From Micrococcales bacterium (GTDB lineage Bacteria; Actinomycetota; Actinomycetes; Actinomycetales; Cellulomonadaceae), in the NCBI GenBank assembly GCA_009783975.1, contig WRCL01000079.1:1-7327 (forward strand): a stretch of DNA of 7,327 nucleotides, given 5' to 3'. Within the stretch, counting starts at the first letter, position 1; each line of letters begins with the position of its first letter. The translations under genes and the position numbers were made by a program. Shown here in pieces: positions 1-5,891 of this stretch. A model generated the notes under the pieces. It was not told the origin of the DNA. It made no database searches and saw only the letters and a program-made list of their open reading frames with translations.

Positions 1-1449
1 CTCGTCGACCTCGTAGAAACGCATGATGAGGTTCACCAGGGTCGTCTTGCCTGCACCGGTCGGGCCGACGATGGCGATGGTCTGGCCCGGTTCGGCGACC
101 ATGTCCAGGTGCTCGATCAACGGGGCGGCCGGGTCGTAGCTGAACGAGACGTCCTCGAAGGCGACACGTCCGCGCACAGGCACGTCGAACCCGGCGGGCG
201 GGTCAGGGTCGGGTGCTTGTTCGGCCACGTCGAGCAGCTCAAAGACGCGTTCGGCCGACGCCACCCCGGACTGCATGAGGTTCGCCATCGACGCGATCTG
301 GGTGATGGGCTGGGAGAACTGGCGCGAGTACTGGATGAACGCCTGGACGTCACCCAGGGTCATCGTGCCTGAGGCGACCTTGAGGGCGCCGACGACCGCG
401 ACGATGAGGTAGTTGATGTTCGCGATGAACCCCATGACCGGTTGCATCGTGCCGGAGATGAACATCGCGCGGAACGCCGAGGAGTACAGGGCCTGGTTGC
501 GCTCGTCGAACACGCGCAGGGCCTCTTCGCGCCGGCCGAACACGGTGACCAGGGTGTGGCCGGTGAACATCTCCTCGATATGGGCGTTGACCTCACCGGT
601 GTGCTTCCACTGGCCGACAAAGCTCGGTTGGGCTTTCTTGCCGATGGCCATCGCGACGATGAGCGAGGCCGGGACGGTGAACAAGGCGACCAGGGCCAGG
701 TGCCAAGAGATCCAGAACATCATCGCCAGCACCCCCACGACGGTGAGCAGCGCGGTGATGAGCTGGGACATCGTCTGCTGCAACGACTGGGCGACGTTGT
801 CGATGTCGTTGGTCACCCGTGACAACAGCTCGCCACGTGTCTGGCCGTCGACGTACTTCAGCGGCAGGCGCGAGAGCTTGGCCTCCACCTCGTTGCGCAA
901 GGCCCGGGCGGTGTTCTGCACCGCCAGGGCAGTCAGGCGCCCAGCGATCCACCCGAAGACGAACGAACCGAGGTACACCACGACGACCGCGCCGAGCACC
1001 ACCGCGAGCTTACCGAAGTCTGCTCCGTGACCAGGCACGACACCAGACATCCCGCCGAGCATCTCACCGAGCTTGCCGTCGGGGCCTGGCAGGGACGACA
1101 GCACCGTCGCCAGGTCCGCCGCACTGGCCTGGGACGGGTCGATCCCGTGGGCCTGCACCTGTTCACGCACAGCCGGGTCTTGCAGCCGCGCACCAAGGAT
1201 CTTGCCGACGACACCAGCGAAGATGATGTCGGTGGCCCGGCCCAACAGCTTGGGCCCGATGACCGACAGCACGACCGAACCGACCGAGAGGGCCACGACG
1301 AACGACAACCGCACCCGCTCTGGGCGCAACGTGCGCAGCAGGCGCAGCCCCGACCCGACGAAGTCCATGGACTTCTCGGCGGGCATCATGCCACCCATCG
1401 GGCCGTGACGGCGCCCACGGGGACGGGCGGCAGGTCGTTCCTGGCTCAT
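1..1449 (-). CDS. ABC exporter half-transporter (TMD-NBD), likely catalytic-competent partner; 3' end cut by window edge
   Basis: This is a type IV (exporter-type) ABC half-transporter: an N-terminal six-helix membrane domain followed by the ATPase domain. The open frame gives 483 residues and runs off the left edge. Residues 47-66 form TM1. An unusually long Gly/Ala/Pro-containing segment (about 79-145) precedes TM2 (about 147-168). The cytoplasmic coupling-loop region and further helices fill about 190-395. The nucleotide-binding domain starts near 425, with A-loop Tyr438 and a Walker A motif GPTGAGKTT at 462-470. The Q-loop, signature and Walker B lie outside the window; relatives are about 600-630 residues long. 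ATG at 1449 is chosen because AAGGGG sits 5 nt upstream, overlapping the stop codon of the preceding gene. That 10-bp spacing implies translational coupling and a heterodimer with that protein, as in the Rv1273c/Rv1272c-type pairs of actinobacteria. Multidrug, lipid or peptide export is possible; the substrate cannot be read from sequence. Confidence 0.93.
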   Translation of the reverse strand, partial: MSQERPAARPRGRRHGPMGGMMPAEKSMDFVGSGLRLLRTLRPERVRLSFVVALSVGSVVLSVIGPKLLGRATDIIFAGVVGKILGARLQDPAVREQVQAHGIDPSQASAADLATVLSSLPGPDGKLGEMLGGMSGVVPGHGADFGKLAVVLGAVVVVYLGSFVFGWIAGRLTALAVQNTARALRNEVEAKLSRLPLKYVDGQTRGELLSRVTNDIDNVAQSLQQTMSQLITALLTVVGVLAMMFWISWHLALVALFTVPASLIVAMAIGKKAQPSFVGQWKHTGEVNAHIEEMFTGHTLVTVFGRREEALRVFDERNQALYSSAFRAMFISGTMQPVMGFIANINYLIVAVVGALKVASGTMTLGDVQAFIQYSRQFSQPITQIASMANLMQSGVASAERVFELLDVAEQAPDPDPPAGFDVPVRGRVAFEDVSFSYDPAAPLIEHLDMVAEPGQTIAIVGPTGAGKTTLVNLIMRFYEVDE

Positions 1450-1454
1450 CGTGG

Positions 1455-1460
1455 CCCCTT
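1455..1460 (-). promoter_or_regulatory. Ribosome binding site AAGGGG overlapping the upstream stop codon
   Basis: On the minus strand the sequence reads TGAAGGGGCCACGATG: the stop codon of the first half-transporter, the purine-rich site and the ATG of the second in 16 nt. The overlap of stop and ribosome binding site suggests re-initiation by terminating ribosomes, which would keep the two exporter subunits near 1:1. Confidence 0.6.
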
Positions 1461-3196
1461 CACCGTGCAGCCTCGGCAGCCGACAGCTGGGAGTACACGA
1501 TCTCCTGGTAGGTCTGCGAGCTGGTCAACAGCTCGGTGTGGGTGCCCTGGGCGACGACGGTCCCGCCGTCGAGCACGACGATCTTGTCTGCGTACCGGAT
1601 GGTCGCCACACGCTGGGCGACGATGATGACGGTGGCTTCGTGGGTCTGGGGCACCAACGCCGCACGCAGCGCCGCGTCTGTGGCGTAGTCCAGGGCCGAG
1701 AACGAGTCGTCGAACAGGTAGACCGCCGGGCGGCGCACCAACGCGCGGGCGATCGCCAGGCGTTGGCGCTGGCCCCCAGACACGTTGGTCCCGCCCTGGG
1801 TGATCTCGGCGTCCAGGCCGTCGTCGAGGGACTCGACGAAGTCTTTGGCCTGAGCAACCTCCAAGGCGTGCCACAGCTGGGCATCAGTGGCGTCGGCCTT
1901 GCCGTACTCCAGGTTCGAACGCACGGTCCCGGTGAACAGGTACGGGCGTTGGGGCACCAGCCCGATCTGGTCCCACAGCACATCAGCAGCCAGGTCGCGC
2001 ACGTCGGTGCCGCTGACACGCACCTGGCCCTCGGTCGCGTCGTACAGGCGCGGCACGAGGTTGAGCAGGGTCGTCTTGCCCGAGCCGGTCGCCCCGATGA
2101 TCGCTGTGGTCTTGCCCGGCTCGGCGGTGAACGTCACATCGCGTACGACGGGCTCTTCAGCCCCCGGGTACCGGAACCCGACGCCGACGAGCTCGACGAG
2201 GCCGCGCGGGCCAGCAGGGGGCACAGGGACCGCCGCGGGCACGACGGTCGGTTTGGTGTCGACGACCTCGACGATCCGGCCTGCTGAGACCATCGCCCGG
2301 GGCACCATGACGAACAGCATCGAGGAGAACATCACCGCCATGAGGATGTACATGACGTAGGTGATGAACGCGGTGAGCTGGCCGACCTCCATCCCACCTG
2401 AGGCGATGCGCTGACCGCCGAACCACATGATCGCCAGCGACGACAGGTTCATGATCAACATGACCAGCGGGAACATCAACGCCATGAGCCGGCCTGCGCC
2501 GAGGGACACCTCGTACAGGTCGTCGTTGGCCTCGCCGAACCGGGCCGACTCACGCTCCTCACGCACGAACGCCCGCACGACGCGCATCCCGGCGATCTGC
2601 TCGCGCAGCACCGCGTTGACCTTGTCGATCCGTTCTTGCATCTTGCGGAAGTACGGGACCATCTTGCGCACGACGAGGCTGATCGCCCCGGCGAGCACCG
2701 GGATGATCACCAGCAGCACCGCCGACAGTGGCACGTCCTCGCGCATCGCCATGACCGCGCCGCCGACGAGCATGATCGGTGCCATGAGCGCGAAGACCAT
2801 GGTCATGTACACGACCATCGTCACCTGCTGGACGTCGTTGGTGGTCCGGGTGATCAACGTCGGGGCTCCGAACCGGGCGACCTCGCGTGCTGAGAGCTCG
2901 GTCACATGGACGAACACCCGCCGGCGCAGGTCACGGCCAAAACGCATCGCTGTGCGCGCCCCGACATAGGTCGCAGCGACCGCGGCGAGCACCTGCGCGA
3001 AGCTGACGGCGAGCATCACCCAGCCGGTGCTCCAGATGAGCGAGGTGTTCCCCTCGGTCACACCACGGTCGATGATCCGTGCGTTGAGGCTCGGCAGGTA
3101 CAACGTCGCCAGCACCTGCGCGAGCTGGAAGACCAGCAGCACGACGACGGCGCCGGTGTAGGGGCGCAGCTGCTCACGCAGCAGGCGGACAAGCAT
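1460..3196 (-). CDS. ABC exporter half-transporter (TMD-NBD), degenerate-site subunit of a heterodimer
   Basis: A complete 578-residue half-transporter with a membrane domain (about 1-305, helices beginning near residues 15, 57, 130, 155, 238 and 275) and a C-terminal ATPase domain (about 332-570). Visible ATPase motifs are A-loop Tyr343, Walker A GATGSGKTT (368-376), Q-loop Gln416, signature NVSGGQ (471-476), Walker B ending YLFDD (Asp496, then Asp497) and D-loop SALD (500-503). Two catalytic positions depart from consensus: the glutamate after Walker B is Asp497, and the H-loop histidine is Gln528 (VAQR instead of the usual AHR). These changes are known from the degenerate subunits of heterodimeric exporters such as TM287, LmrC and BmrC, so this protein should pair with the next gene and provide the non-hydrolytic site. 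ATG at 3196 has AGGAG 6 nt upstream. Length matches M. tuberculosis Rv1273c-like proteins. A drug-export role is family inference only. Confidence 0.95.
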   Translation of the reverse strand: MLVRLLREQLRPYTGAVVVLLVFQLAQVLATLYLPSLNARIIDRGVTEGNTSLIWSTGWVMLAVSFAQVLAAVAATYVGARTAMRFGRDLRRRVFVHVTELSAREVARFGAPTLITRTTNDVQQVTMVVYMTMVFALMAPIMLVGGAVMAMREDVPLSAVLLVIIPVLAGAISLVVRKMVPYFRKMQERIDKVNAVLREQIAGMRVVRAFVREERESARFGEANDDLYEVSLGAGRLMALMFPLVMLIMNLSSLAIMWFGGQRIASGGMEVGQLTAFITYVMYILMAVMFSSMLFVMVPRAMVSAGRIVEVVDTKPTVVPAAVPVPPAGPRGLVELVGVGFRYPGAEEPVVRDVTFTAEPGKTTAIIGATGSGKTTLLNLVPRLYDATEGQVRVSGTDVRDLAADVLWDQIGLVPQRPYLFTGTVRSNLEYGKADATDAQLWHALEVAQAKDFVESLDDGLDAEITQGGTNVSGGQRQRLAIARALVRRPAVYLFDDSFSALDYATDAALRAALVPQTHEATVIIVAQRVATIRYADKIVVLDGGTVVAQGTHTELLTSSQTYQEIVYSQLSAAEAAR

Positions 3197-3202
3197 GTAC
3201 GG

Positions 3203-3207
3203 CTCCT
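3203..3207 (-). promoter_or_regulatory. Ribosome binding site AGGAG of the first exporter gene
   Basis: AGGAG lies 6 nt before the ATG at 3196 and fixes that start. A small inverted repeat, GTGCC-TGCCTC-GGCAC (3212-3227), ends only 4 nt upstream of it. If it folds in the mRNA it could affect ribosome access, but a 5-bp stem is weak evidence. Confidence 0.6.
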
Positions 3208-3235
3208 GTCAGTGCCGAGGCAGGCACAGCACGGA

Positions 3236-3276
3236 CCACGGTAGACGACAGCGCCAGTGCCCGCCGCCTACCGTGG
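3236..3276 (-). terminator. 9-bp inverted repeat between SPFH and exporter genes: possible terminator hairpin or operator
   Basis: CCACGGTAG (3236-3244) and CTACCGTGG (3268-3276) are perfect inverted repeats with a 23-nt interval; two more pairs follow one mismatch inside. The element starts 11 nt past the SPFH stop codon, where a terminator would be expected. However, no T-run follows on the minus strand, so it is not a canonical intrinsic terminator. Alternatively, the arm centres are 32 bp apart (about three helical turns). The downstream arm contains TACCGT (3238-3243), which fits the loose -10 pattern TANNNT and would give a leader of about 35 nt before the exporter gene. It could therefore be an operator over that promoter. 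The sequence alone does not decide. Confidence 0.4.
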
Positions 3277-3287
3277 CACCAGGCTGG

Positions 3288-4466
3288 TCATTGCTGGGGC
3301 GGCGCCGGCGGGTACTGCGTCGGCGGGAGCGGAGGTGCGACCGGAGCGGTCGGCGGGATCGCTGGCGGTGCCTGGGGGGCGACAGCCGGACCGCCTGGCC
3401 GCTGGCCAGCCTCGACAGCCGGGTCGAACGGGACCCCGGACTGCACCCCGGCGGTCGTCGCGTCAGCCGTGGCGGCCGCCGACTCGCGCCGTGCCTCAGC
3501 CACAGCCTCACGCGGGTCGGTCAGCGTGGACTCCAGCTCGGCAGGGCTCAACGGTGACGAACCCGACGGCCGGGTCTCGACAGCATCAGGCACGGTCTCG
3601 CCACCGAAGGCCTTGGCGAGCACACCCAGCGCACCAGAGAGCTCAGCAGGCAAGAACCACATCTTGTTCGACGGGCTCGAGGCGATCTTCGGCATCATCT
3701 GCAGGTACTGGTAGGCGAGCAGCTTGGGGTCGGCGTCGCCGCGGTGCACCGCGTCGAACACCTGCAAGATCGCCTTGGCCTCACCCTCGGCGGTGAGGAT
3801 CGCCGCCTGGGCTGTGCCTTCTGCACGCAAGATCGCAGCCTGCTTCTCACCTTCGGCGGTGAGGATCTGCGACTGCTTGGTGCCCTCTGCGGTGAGGATC
3901 GCCGCACGCCGGTCACGTTCGGCGCGCATCTGCTGCTCCATGGAGCCCTGGACCGACGGTGGCGGGTCGATCGCTTTGAGCTCGACCCGGTTGACCTTGA
4001 TCCCCCAACGACCTGTGGCCTCGTCGAGCACCCCGGACAACCGGCCGTTGATCTGGTCACGGCTGGTCAGGGTCTGCTCGAGGTCCATCGTGCCGATGAT
4101 GTTACGAAGCGTGGTCACGGTCAGCTGTTCGATCGCCTGGATGTAGTTGGCGATCTCGTACACCGCAGCGGCAGGCTGGGTGACCTGGAAGTAGATGACC
4201 GTGTCGATGCTCACCACGAGGTTGTCGGAGGTGATGACCGACTGGGGCGGGAACGGCACGACCTGCTCACGCATGTCCACCGTCGCACGCACCCGGTCGA
4301 TGAACGGCACGAGCAGGTGCAGGCCCGGTTCGAGGGTCCTGCGGTAGCGGCCGAGCCGTTCGATGATCTGGGTCGTTCCCTGCGAGACCTGCCGCACCGC
4401 GCGCACGAGCGCGACGAACACGAACAAGACCACCAGACCCAAGAAGCTAAACAACACCCATTCCAC
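3288..4466 (-). CDS. SPFH/stomatin-like protein (paraslipin, QmcA-like)
   Basis: A 392-residue membrane-anchored SPFH (band 7) protein. Residues about 2-22 are one hydrophobic N-terminal segment. The SPFH domain covers about 24-185, with family-typical stretches such as RLGRYRRTLEPGLH (37-50), the VDMREQVVPFPPQ segment (63-75) and the late WGIKVNRVELKAIDPP segment (154-169). A helical region follows with four 11-residue repeats (ILTAEG type, 190-233), predicted to form the oligomer-building coiled coil. A conserved NKMWFLP segment (267-273) comes next, then a low-complexity tail (about 295-392) that ends very rich in proline. Relatives form large ring- or cage-like membrane assemblies linked to microdomain organisation and protease control. 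The start is GTG at 4466, with GGAGG 7 nt upstream. The NfeD gene lies 39 bp upstream in the same direction, the same order as Rv1487-Rv1488 in M. tuberculosis. The role in this organism is inferred from the family. Confidence 0.95.
   Translation of the reverse strand: MEWVLFSFLGLVVLFVFVALVRAVRQVSQGTTQIIERLGRYRRTLEPGLHLLVPFIDRVRATVDMREQVVPFPPQSVITSDNLVVSIDTVIYFQVTQPAAAVYEIANYIQAIEQLTVTTLRNIIGTMDLEQTLTSRDQINGRLSGVLDEATGRWGIKVNRVELKAIDPPPSVQGSMEQQMRAERDRRAAILTAEGTKQSQILTAEGEKQAAILRAEGTAQAAILTAEGEAKAILQVFDAVHRGDADPKLLAYQYLQMMPKIASSPSNKMWFLPAELSGALGVLAKAFGGETVPDAVETRPSGSSPLSPAELESTLTDPREAVAEARRESAAATADATTAGVQSGVPFDPAVEAGQRPGGPAVAPQAPPAIPPTAPVAPPLPPTQYPPAPPQQ
3768..3899 (-). repeat. Four in-frame 33-bp tandem repeats encoding an 11-residue coiled-coil unit
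   Basis: Within the SPFH gene four consecutive 33-bp units encode ILTAEGTKQSQ, ILTAEGEKQAA, ILRAEGTAQAA and ILTAEGEAKAI (residues 190-233). At DNA level the units have diverged (for example GCA/GCC for Ala, GAG/GAA for Glu, and ATC TTG CGT in the third), so this is not a fresh duplication. An 11-residue period fits a hendecad coiled coil, and AEG-type repeats are a family trait of stomatin-like proteins. Confidence 0.85.
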
Positions 4467-4473
4467 GAACGTT

Positions 4474-4478
4474 CCTCC
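4474..4478 (-). promoter_or_regulatory. Ribosome binding site GGAGG deciding a GTG start for the SPFH gene
   Basis: GGAGG sits 7 nt before the GTG at 4466. There is no in-frame ATG nearby that would keep the N-terminal membrane segment, so the GTG start is well supported. Confidence 0.75.
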
Positions 4479-4505
4479 GTCAGACGAGACGTAGCGGGCT
4501 GAGGT

Positions 4506-4946
4506 TCAGCCTGCTTCGAGCGGGACGACGACGGCAGTGGCGCCATCGATCTGGACGACTCTCACCGAGGCGCCAGCAGGGACCACCACCCCCGCCTCGG
4601 TCCGGGCAGTCCAGACCTGCCCGGTGAGCTTGACCCGGCCACCGGCCGCGTCCACGGGGACGACCACCACAGCGGTCCTGCCCACATAACCGGCGACGTT
4701 GGTCTCCACCAGCGGCGTGCGCCGGCGCCAGTTGCGCAGCAGCCACGGCCGCAGCGCAGCGAGCAGCAACGCCGAGACCACTGCCATGGTGAGCACCTGC
4801 CCCCACAACGGCACGCCGAGCAGCGCCGCCAACGCTGCCGCCAACGCTCCCCCAGCGAACATGATGAGCACCAGCGTCAGCAAGAGCATCTCGGCGATAC
4901 CGAACACCAACGCGATCCCGAGCCACCACAACCAGGCCATGCCCAC
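4506..4946 (-). CDS. NfeD-family membrane protein (short form), partner of the SPFH protein
   Basis: A 146-residue protein with a hydrophobic first half and a small beta-rich second half. Residues 4-27, 28-45 and 49-67 can form two or three membrane helices. A basic stretch RNWRRR (71-76) then marks the cytosolic side. The remainder (about 79-145) matches the NfeD OB-fold pattern: G..G.A.V.......GRV.L.G..W.A......VP.G..V.V. It lacks the ClpP-like serine protease domain of long NfeD proteins, so it is the short form expected to bind or stabilise the stomatin-like protein. Start choice: GTG at 4946 has GGAGG 9 nt upstream, whereas the ATG at 4940 would be 15 nt away, so GTG is preferred; the difference is two residues. 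The SPFH gene follows after 39 bp with its own strong ribosome site. This gene pairing is one of the most conserved SPFH contexts in bacteria. Confidence 0.92.
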   Translation of the reverse strand: MGMAWLWWLGIALVFGIAEMLLLTLVLIMFAGGALAAALAALLGVPLWGQVLTMAVVSALLLAALRPWLLRNWRRRTPLVETNVAGYVGRTAVVVVPVDAAGGRVKLTGQVWTARTEAGVVVPAGASVRVVQIDGATAVVVPLEAG

Positions 4947-4955
4947 GCCCTGACA

Positions 4956-4960
4956 CCTCC
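4956..4960 (-). promoter_or_regulatory. Ribosome binding site GGAGG for the NfeD gene
   Basis: GGAGG (continuing as GGAGGTG on the minus strand) is a near-perfect anti-16S match. Its 9-nt distance to GTG 4946, against 15 nt to ATG 4940, decides the start. Confidence 0.7.
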
Positions 4961-4988
4961 TTCACGCGCCGCGACGACGCTGATGCTG

Positions 4989-4994
4989 AGTCTA
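4989..4994 (-). promoter_or_regulatory. Candidate -10 box TAGACT upstream of nfeD-SPFH
   Basis: TAGACT lies in the 86-bp gap before the NfeD gene and fits the actinobacterial housekeeping -10 pattern TANNNT. Transcription would begin near 4982, giving a leader of about 36 nt that includes the GGAGG site. No convincing -35 hexamer is visible. A weak inverted repeat GCACG-N7-CGTGC (5002-5018) overlaps the spacer and -35 position. The two-gene nfeD-SPFH unit may thus have its own promoter besides read-through from the ABC ATPase gene. Confidence 0.4.
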
Positions 4995-5032
4995 GGCCGT
5001 CGCACGGGTGATTCGTGCACATCGCCAGCACG

Positions 5033-5845
5033 TCAGTGCTTGGCGCGCCGCCGTGGCTGGTCACCGGCAGCGCGCGCCGACCACCGGCCGTCGATCTGGT
5101 CAAGGTCCAGGCCCAGCCCGAACGCCCCAGACAAGACCTCGGCGGTGAGGACCTGCTCGACCGTGCCGCACGCGTGCACCGTGCCCTCGCACAGCACCAA
5201 CGCGTGGGTGAAACCCGGGGGGATCTCCTCGACGTGGTGGGTGACGAGCACAAGCACCGGCGAGCGCACGTCACCTGCAAGCTCAGCCAACGCCGCGACA
5301 AGCTCTTCGCGTCCGGCGAGGTCCAGGCCGGCACCAGGTTCGTCGAGCAGCAACAGCTCAGGATCAGCCATGAGCGCACGGGCGATCTGCACCCGTTTGC
5401 ACTCACCTTCGGACAAGGTGCCATAGGCCCGGTCCGCCAGGGTGTCGACCCCGAACGCGGTGAGCAGGTCACGGGCCCGGGACTCGTCGACGCCCTCGTA
5501 GGTCTCACGCCACCGGCCGGTCACCGCGTAGGCACCGGTGAGCACGACGTCGAGCACCCGCTCACCGGGGGGGAGCTGGTCGGCCAGGGCCGCCGAGCAC
5601 AACCCGGCACGGGTGGCCAGCTCGGCGGTGTCGGCCTTGCCCAGACGCTGGCCCAGCACCGTGGCAGACCCTCGCGACGGATGCAGCCGCGCCCCTGCGA
5701 CCTGCAGCAACGTCGTCTTGCCGGCGCCGTTGCGGCCGAGCACCACCCATCGTTGACCGTCGTGGACGGTCCAGCTCACAGCGTCGAGGATATTGGCCCC
5801 GCCCCGTCGGACGGTGACGTTCTGCAGGTCGAGCACGGCGGTCAT
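5033..5845 (-). CDS. Stand-alone ABC transporter ATP-binding protein (ModF/YlmA-like)
   Basis: A 270-residue single ABC ATPase domain with no membrane segment. Motifs are Walker A GRNGAGKTT (37-45), a variant signature LSEGE (144-148, where LSGGQ is usual), Walker B LLLLDEP (164-170) with catalytic Glu169, D-loop GLD (173-175), and the H-loop in VTHHVEEI (201-208, His203). The site where most ABC proteins carry the Q-loop glutamine reads AGLCSAALADQ (80-90), so the glutamine is absent or shifted. The TLSEGE signature and VTHH.EEI motif resemble the poorly characterised ModF/YlmA-like group of cytosolic ABC ATPases. No permease or binding protein is encoded nearby, so either its membrane partner is elsewhere or it is not a transporter component. 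ATG at 5845 is the natural start, 37 residues before Walker A. The upstream ribosome site is poor (only AGGG), and a -10-like box lies right before the ATG, which allows leaderless expression. The basic C-terminus (RRRAKH) is unremarkable. Confidence 0.9.
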   Translation of the reverse strand: MTAVLDLQNVTVRRGGANILDAVSWTVHDGQRWVVLGRNGAGKTTLLQVAGARLHPSRGSATVLGQRLGKADTAELATRAGLCSAALADQLPPGERVLDVVLTGAYAVTGRWRETYEGVDESRARDLLTAFGVDTLADRAYGTLSEGECKRVQIARALMADPELLLLDEPGAGLDLAGREELVAALAELAGDVRSPVLVLVTHHVEEIPPGFTHALVLCEGTVHACGTVEQVLTAEVLSGAFGLGLDLDQIDGRWSARAAGDQPRRRAKH

Positions 5846-5851
5846 GGTTCG

Positions 5852-5857
5852 ACCCTA
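5852..5857 (-). promoter_or_regulatory. Candidate -10 box TAGGGT for leaderless expression of the ABC ATPase
   Basis: TAGGGT lies 6 nt before the ATG at 5845. In actinobacteria a TANNNT box about 6-8 nt upstream of an ATG often drives transcription starting at the start codon itself. The same bases supply a weak AGGG ribosome site, so a leadered reading (read-through from the topoisomerase gene) is also possible. No good -35 is visible. Confidence 0.35.
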
Positions 5858-5865
5858 CTCGTGCA

Positions 5866-5880
5866 CGCCGTGACACGGCG
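5866..5880 (-). promoter_or_regulatory. 15-bp palindrome CGCCGTG-A-CACGGCG between the topoisomerase and ABC genes
   Basis: Two perfect 7-bp arms flank one central base. The palindrome begins 11 nt after the topoisomerase stop codon and lies 8 bp upstream of the -10-like box at 5852-5857, about where a -35 region would be. It could be an operator for a dimeric regulator. As RNA it could form a 6-bp GC-rich stem with a 3-nt loop, but no T-run follows on the minus strand, so it is a poor intrinsic terminator. Confidence 0.4.
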
Positions 5881-5891
5881 ACGAGGCTCGG

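Noticed and set aside
1451..2287. Plus-strand open frame (278 codons) opposite the ATPase domain of the exporter
   Set aside because: Low-complexity His/Gly/Val-rich product with no domain; an antisense shadow of a well-supported gene.
3212..3227. Small hairpin GTGCC-TGCCTC-GGCAC before the exporter ribosome site as a riboswitch or attenuator
   Set aside because: A 5-bp stem in GC-rich DNA is expected by chance, and no leader peptide or aptamer-like structure is visible.
3768..3899. Regular 33-bp repeats as a possible CRISPR-like array
   Set aside because: The repeats are contiguous, in frame, without spacers, and encode the coiled coil of the SPFH protein.
3744..4502. Plus-strand open frame (252 codons) opposite the SPFH gene
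   Set aside because: Asp/Arg/His/Leu-rich product with the repeat pattern of the SPFH coiled coil read backwards; a shadow.
4480..5508. Minus-strand open frame (342 codons) spanning the ABC ATPase, the gap and the NfeD gene, suggesting a fusion
   Set aside because: It reads both genes in a wrong frame. The true frames give intact Walker motifs and an intact NfeD fold, each with its own start and stop.
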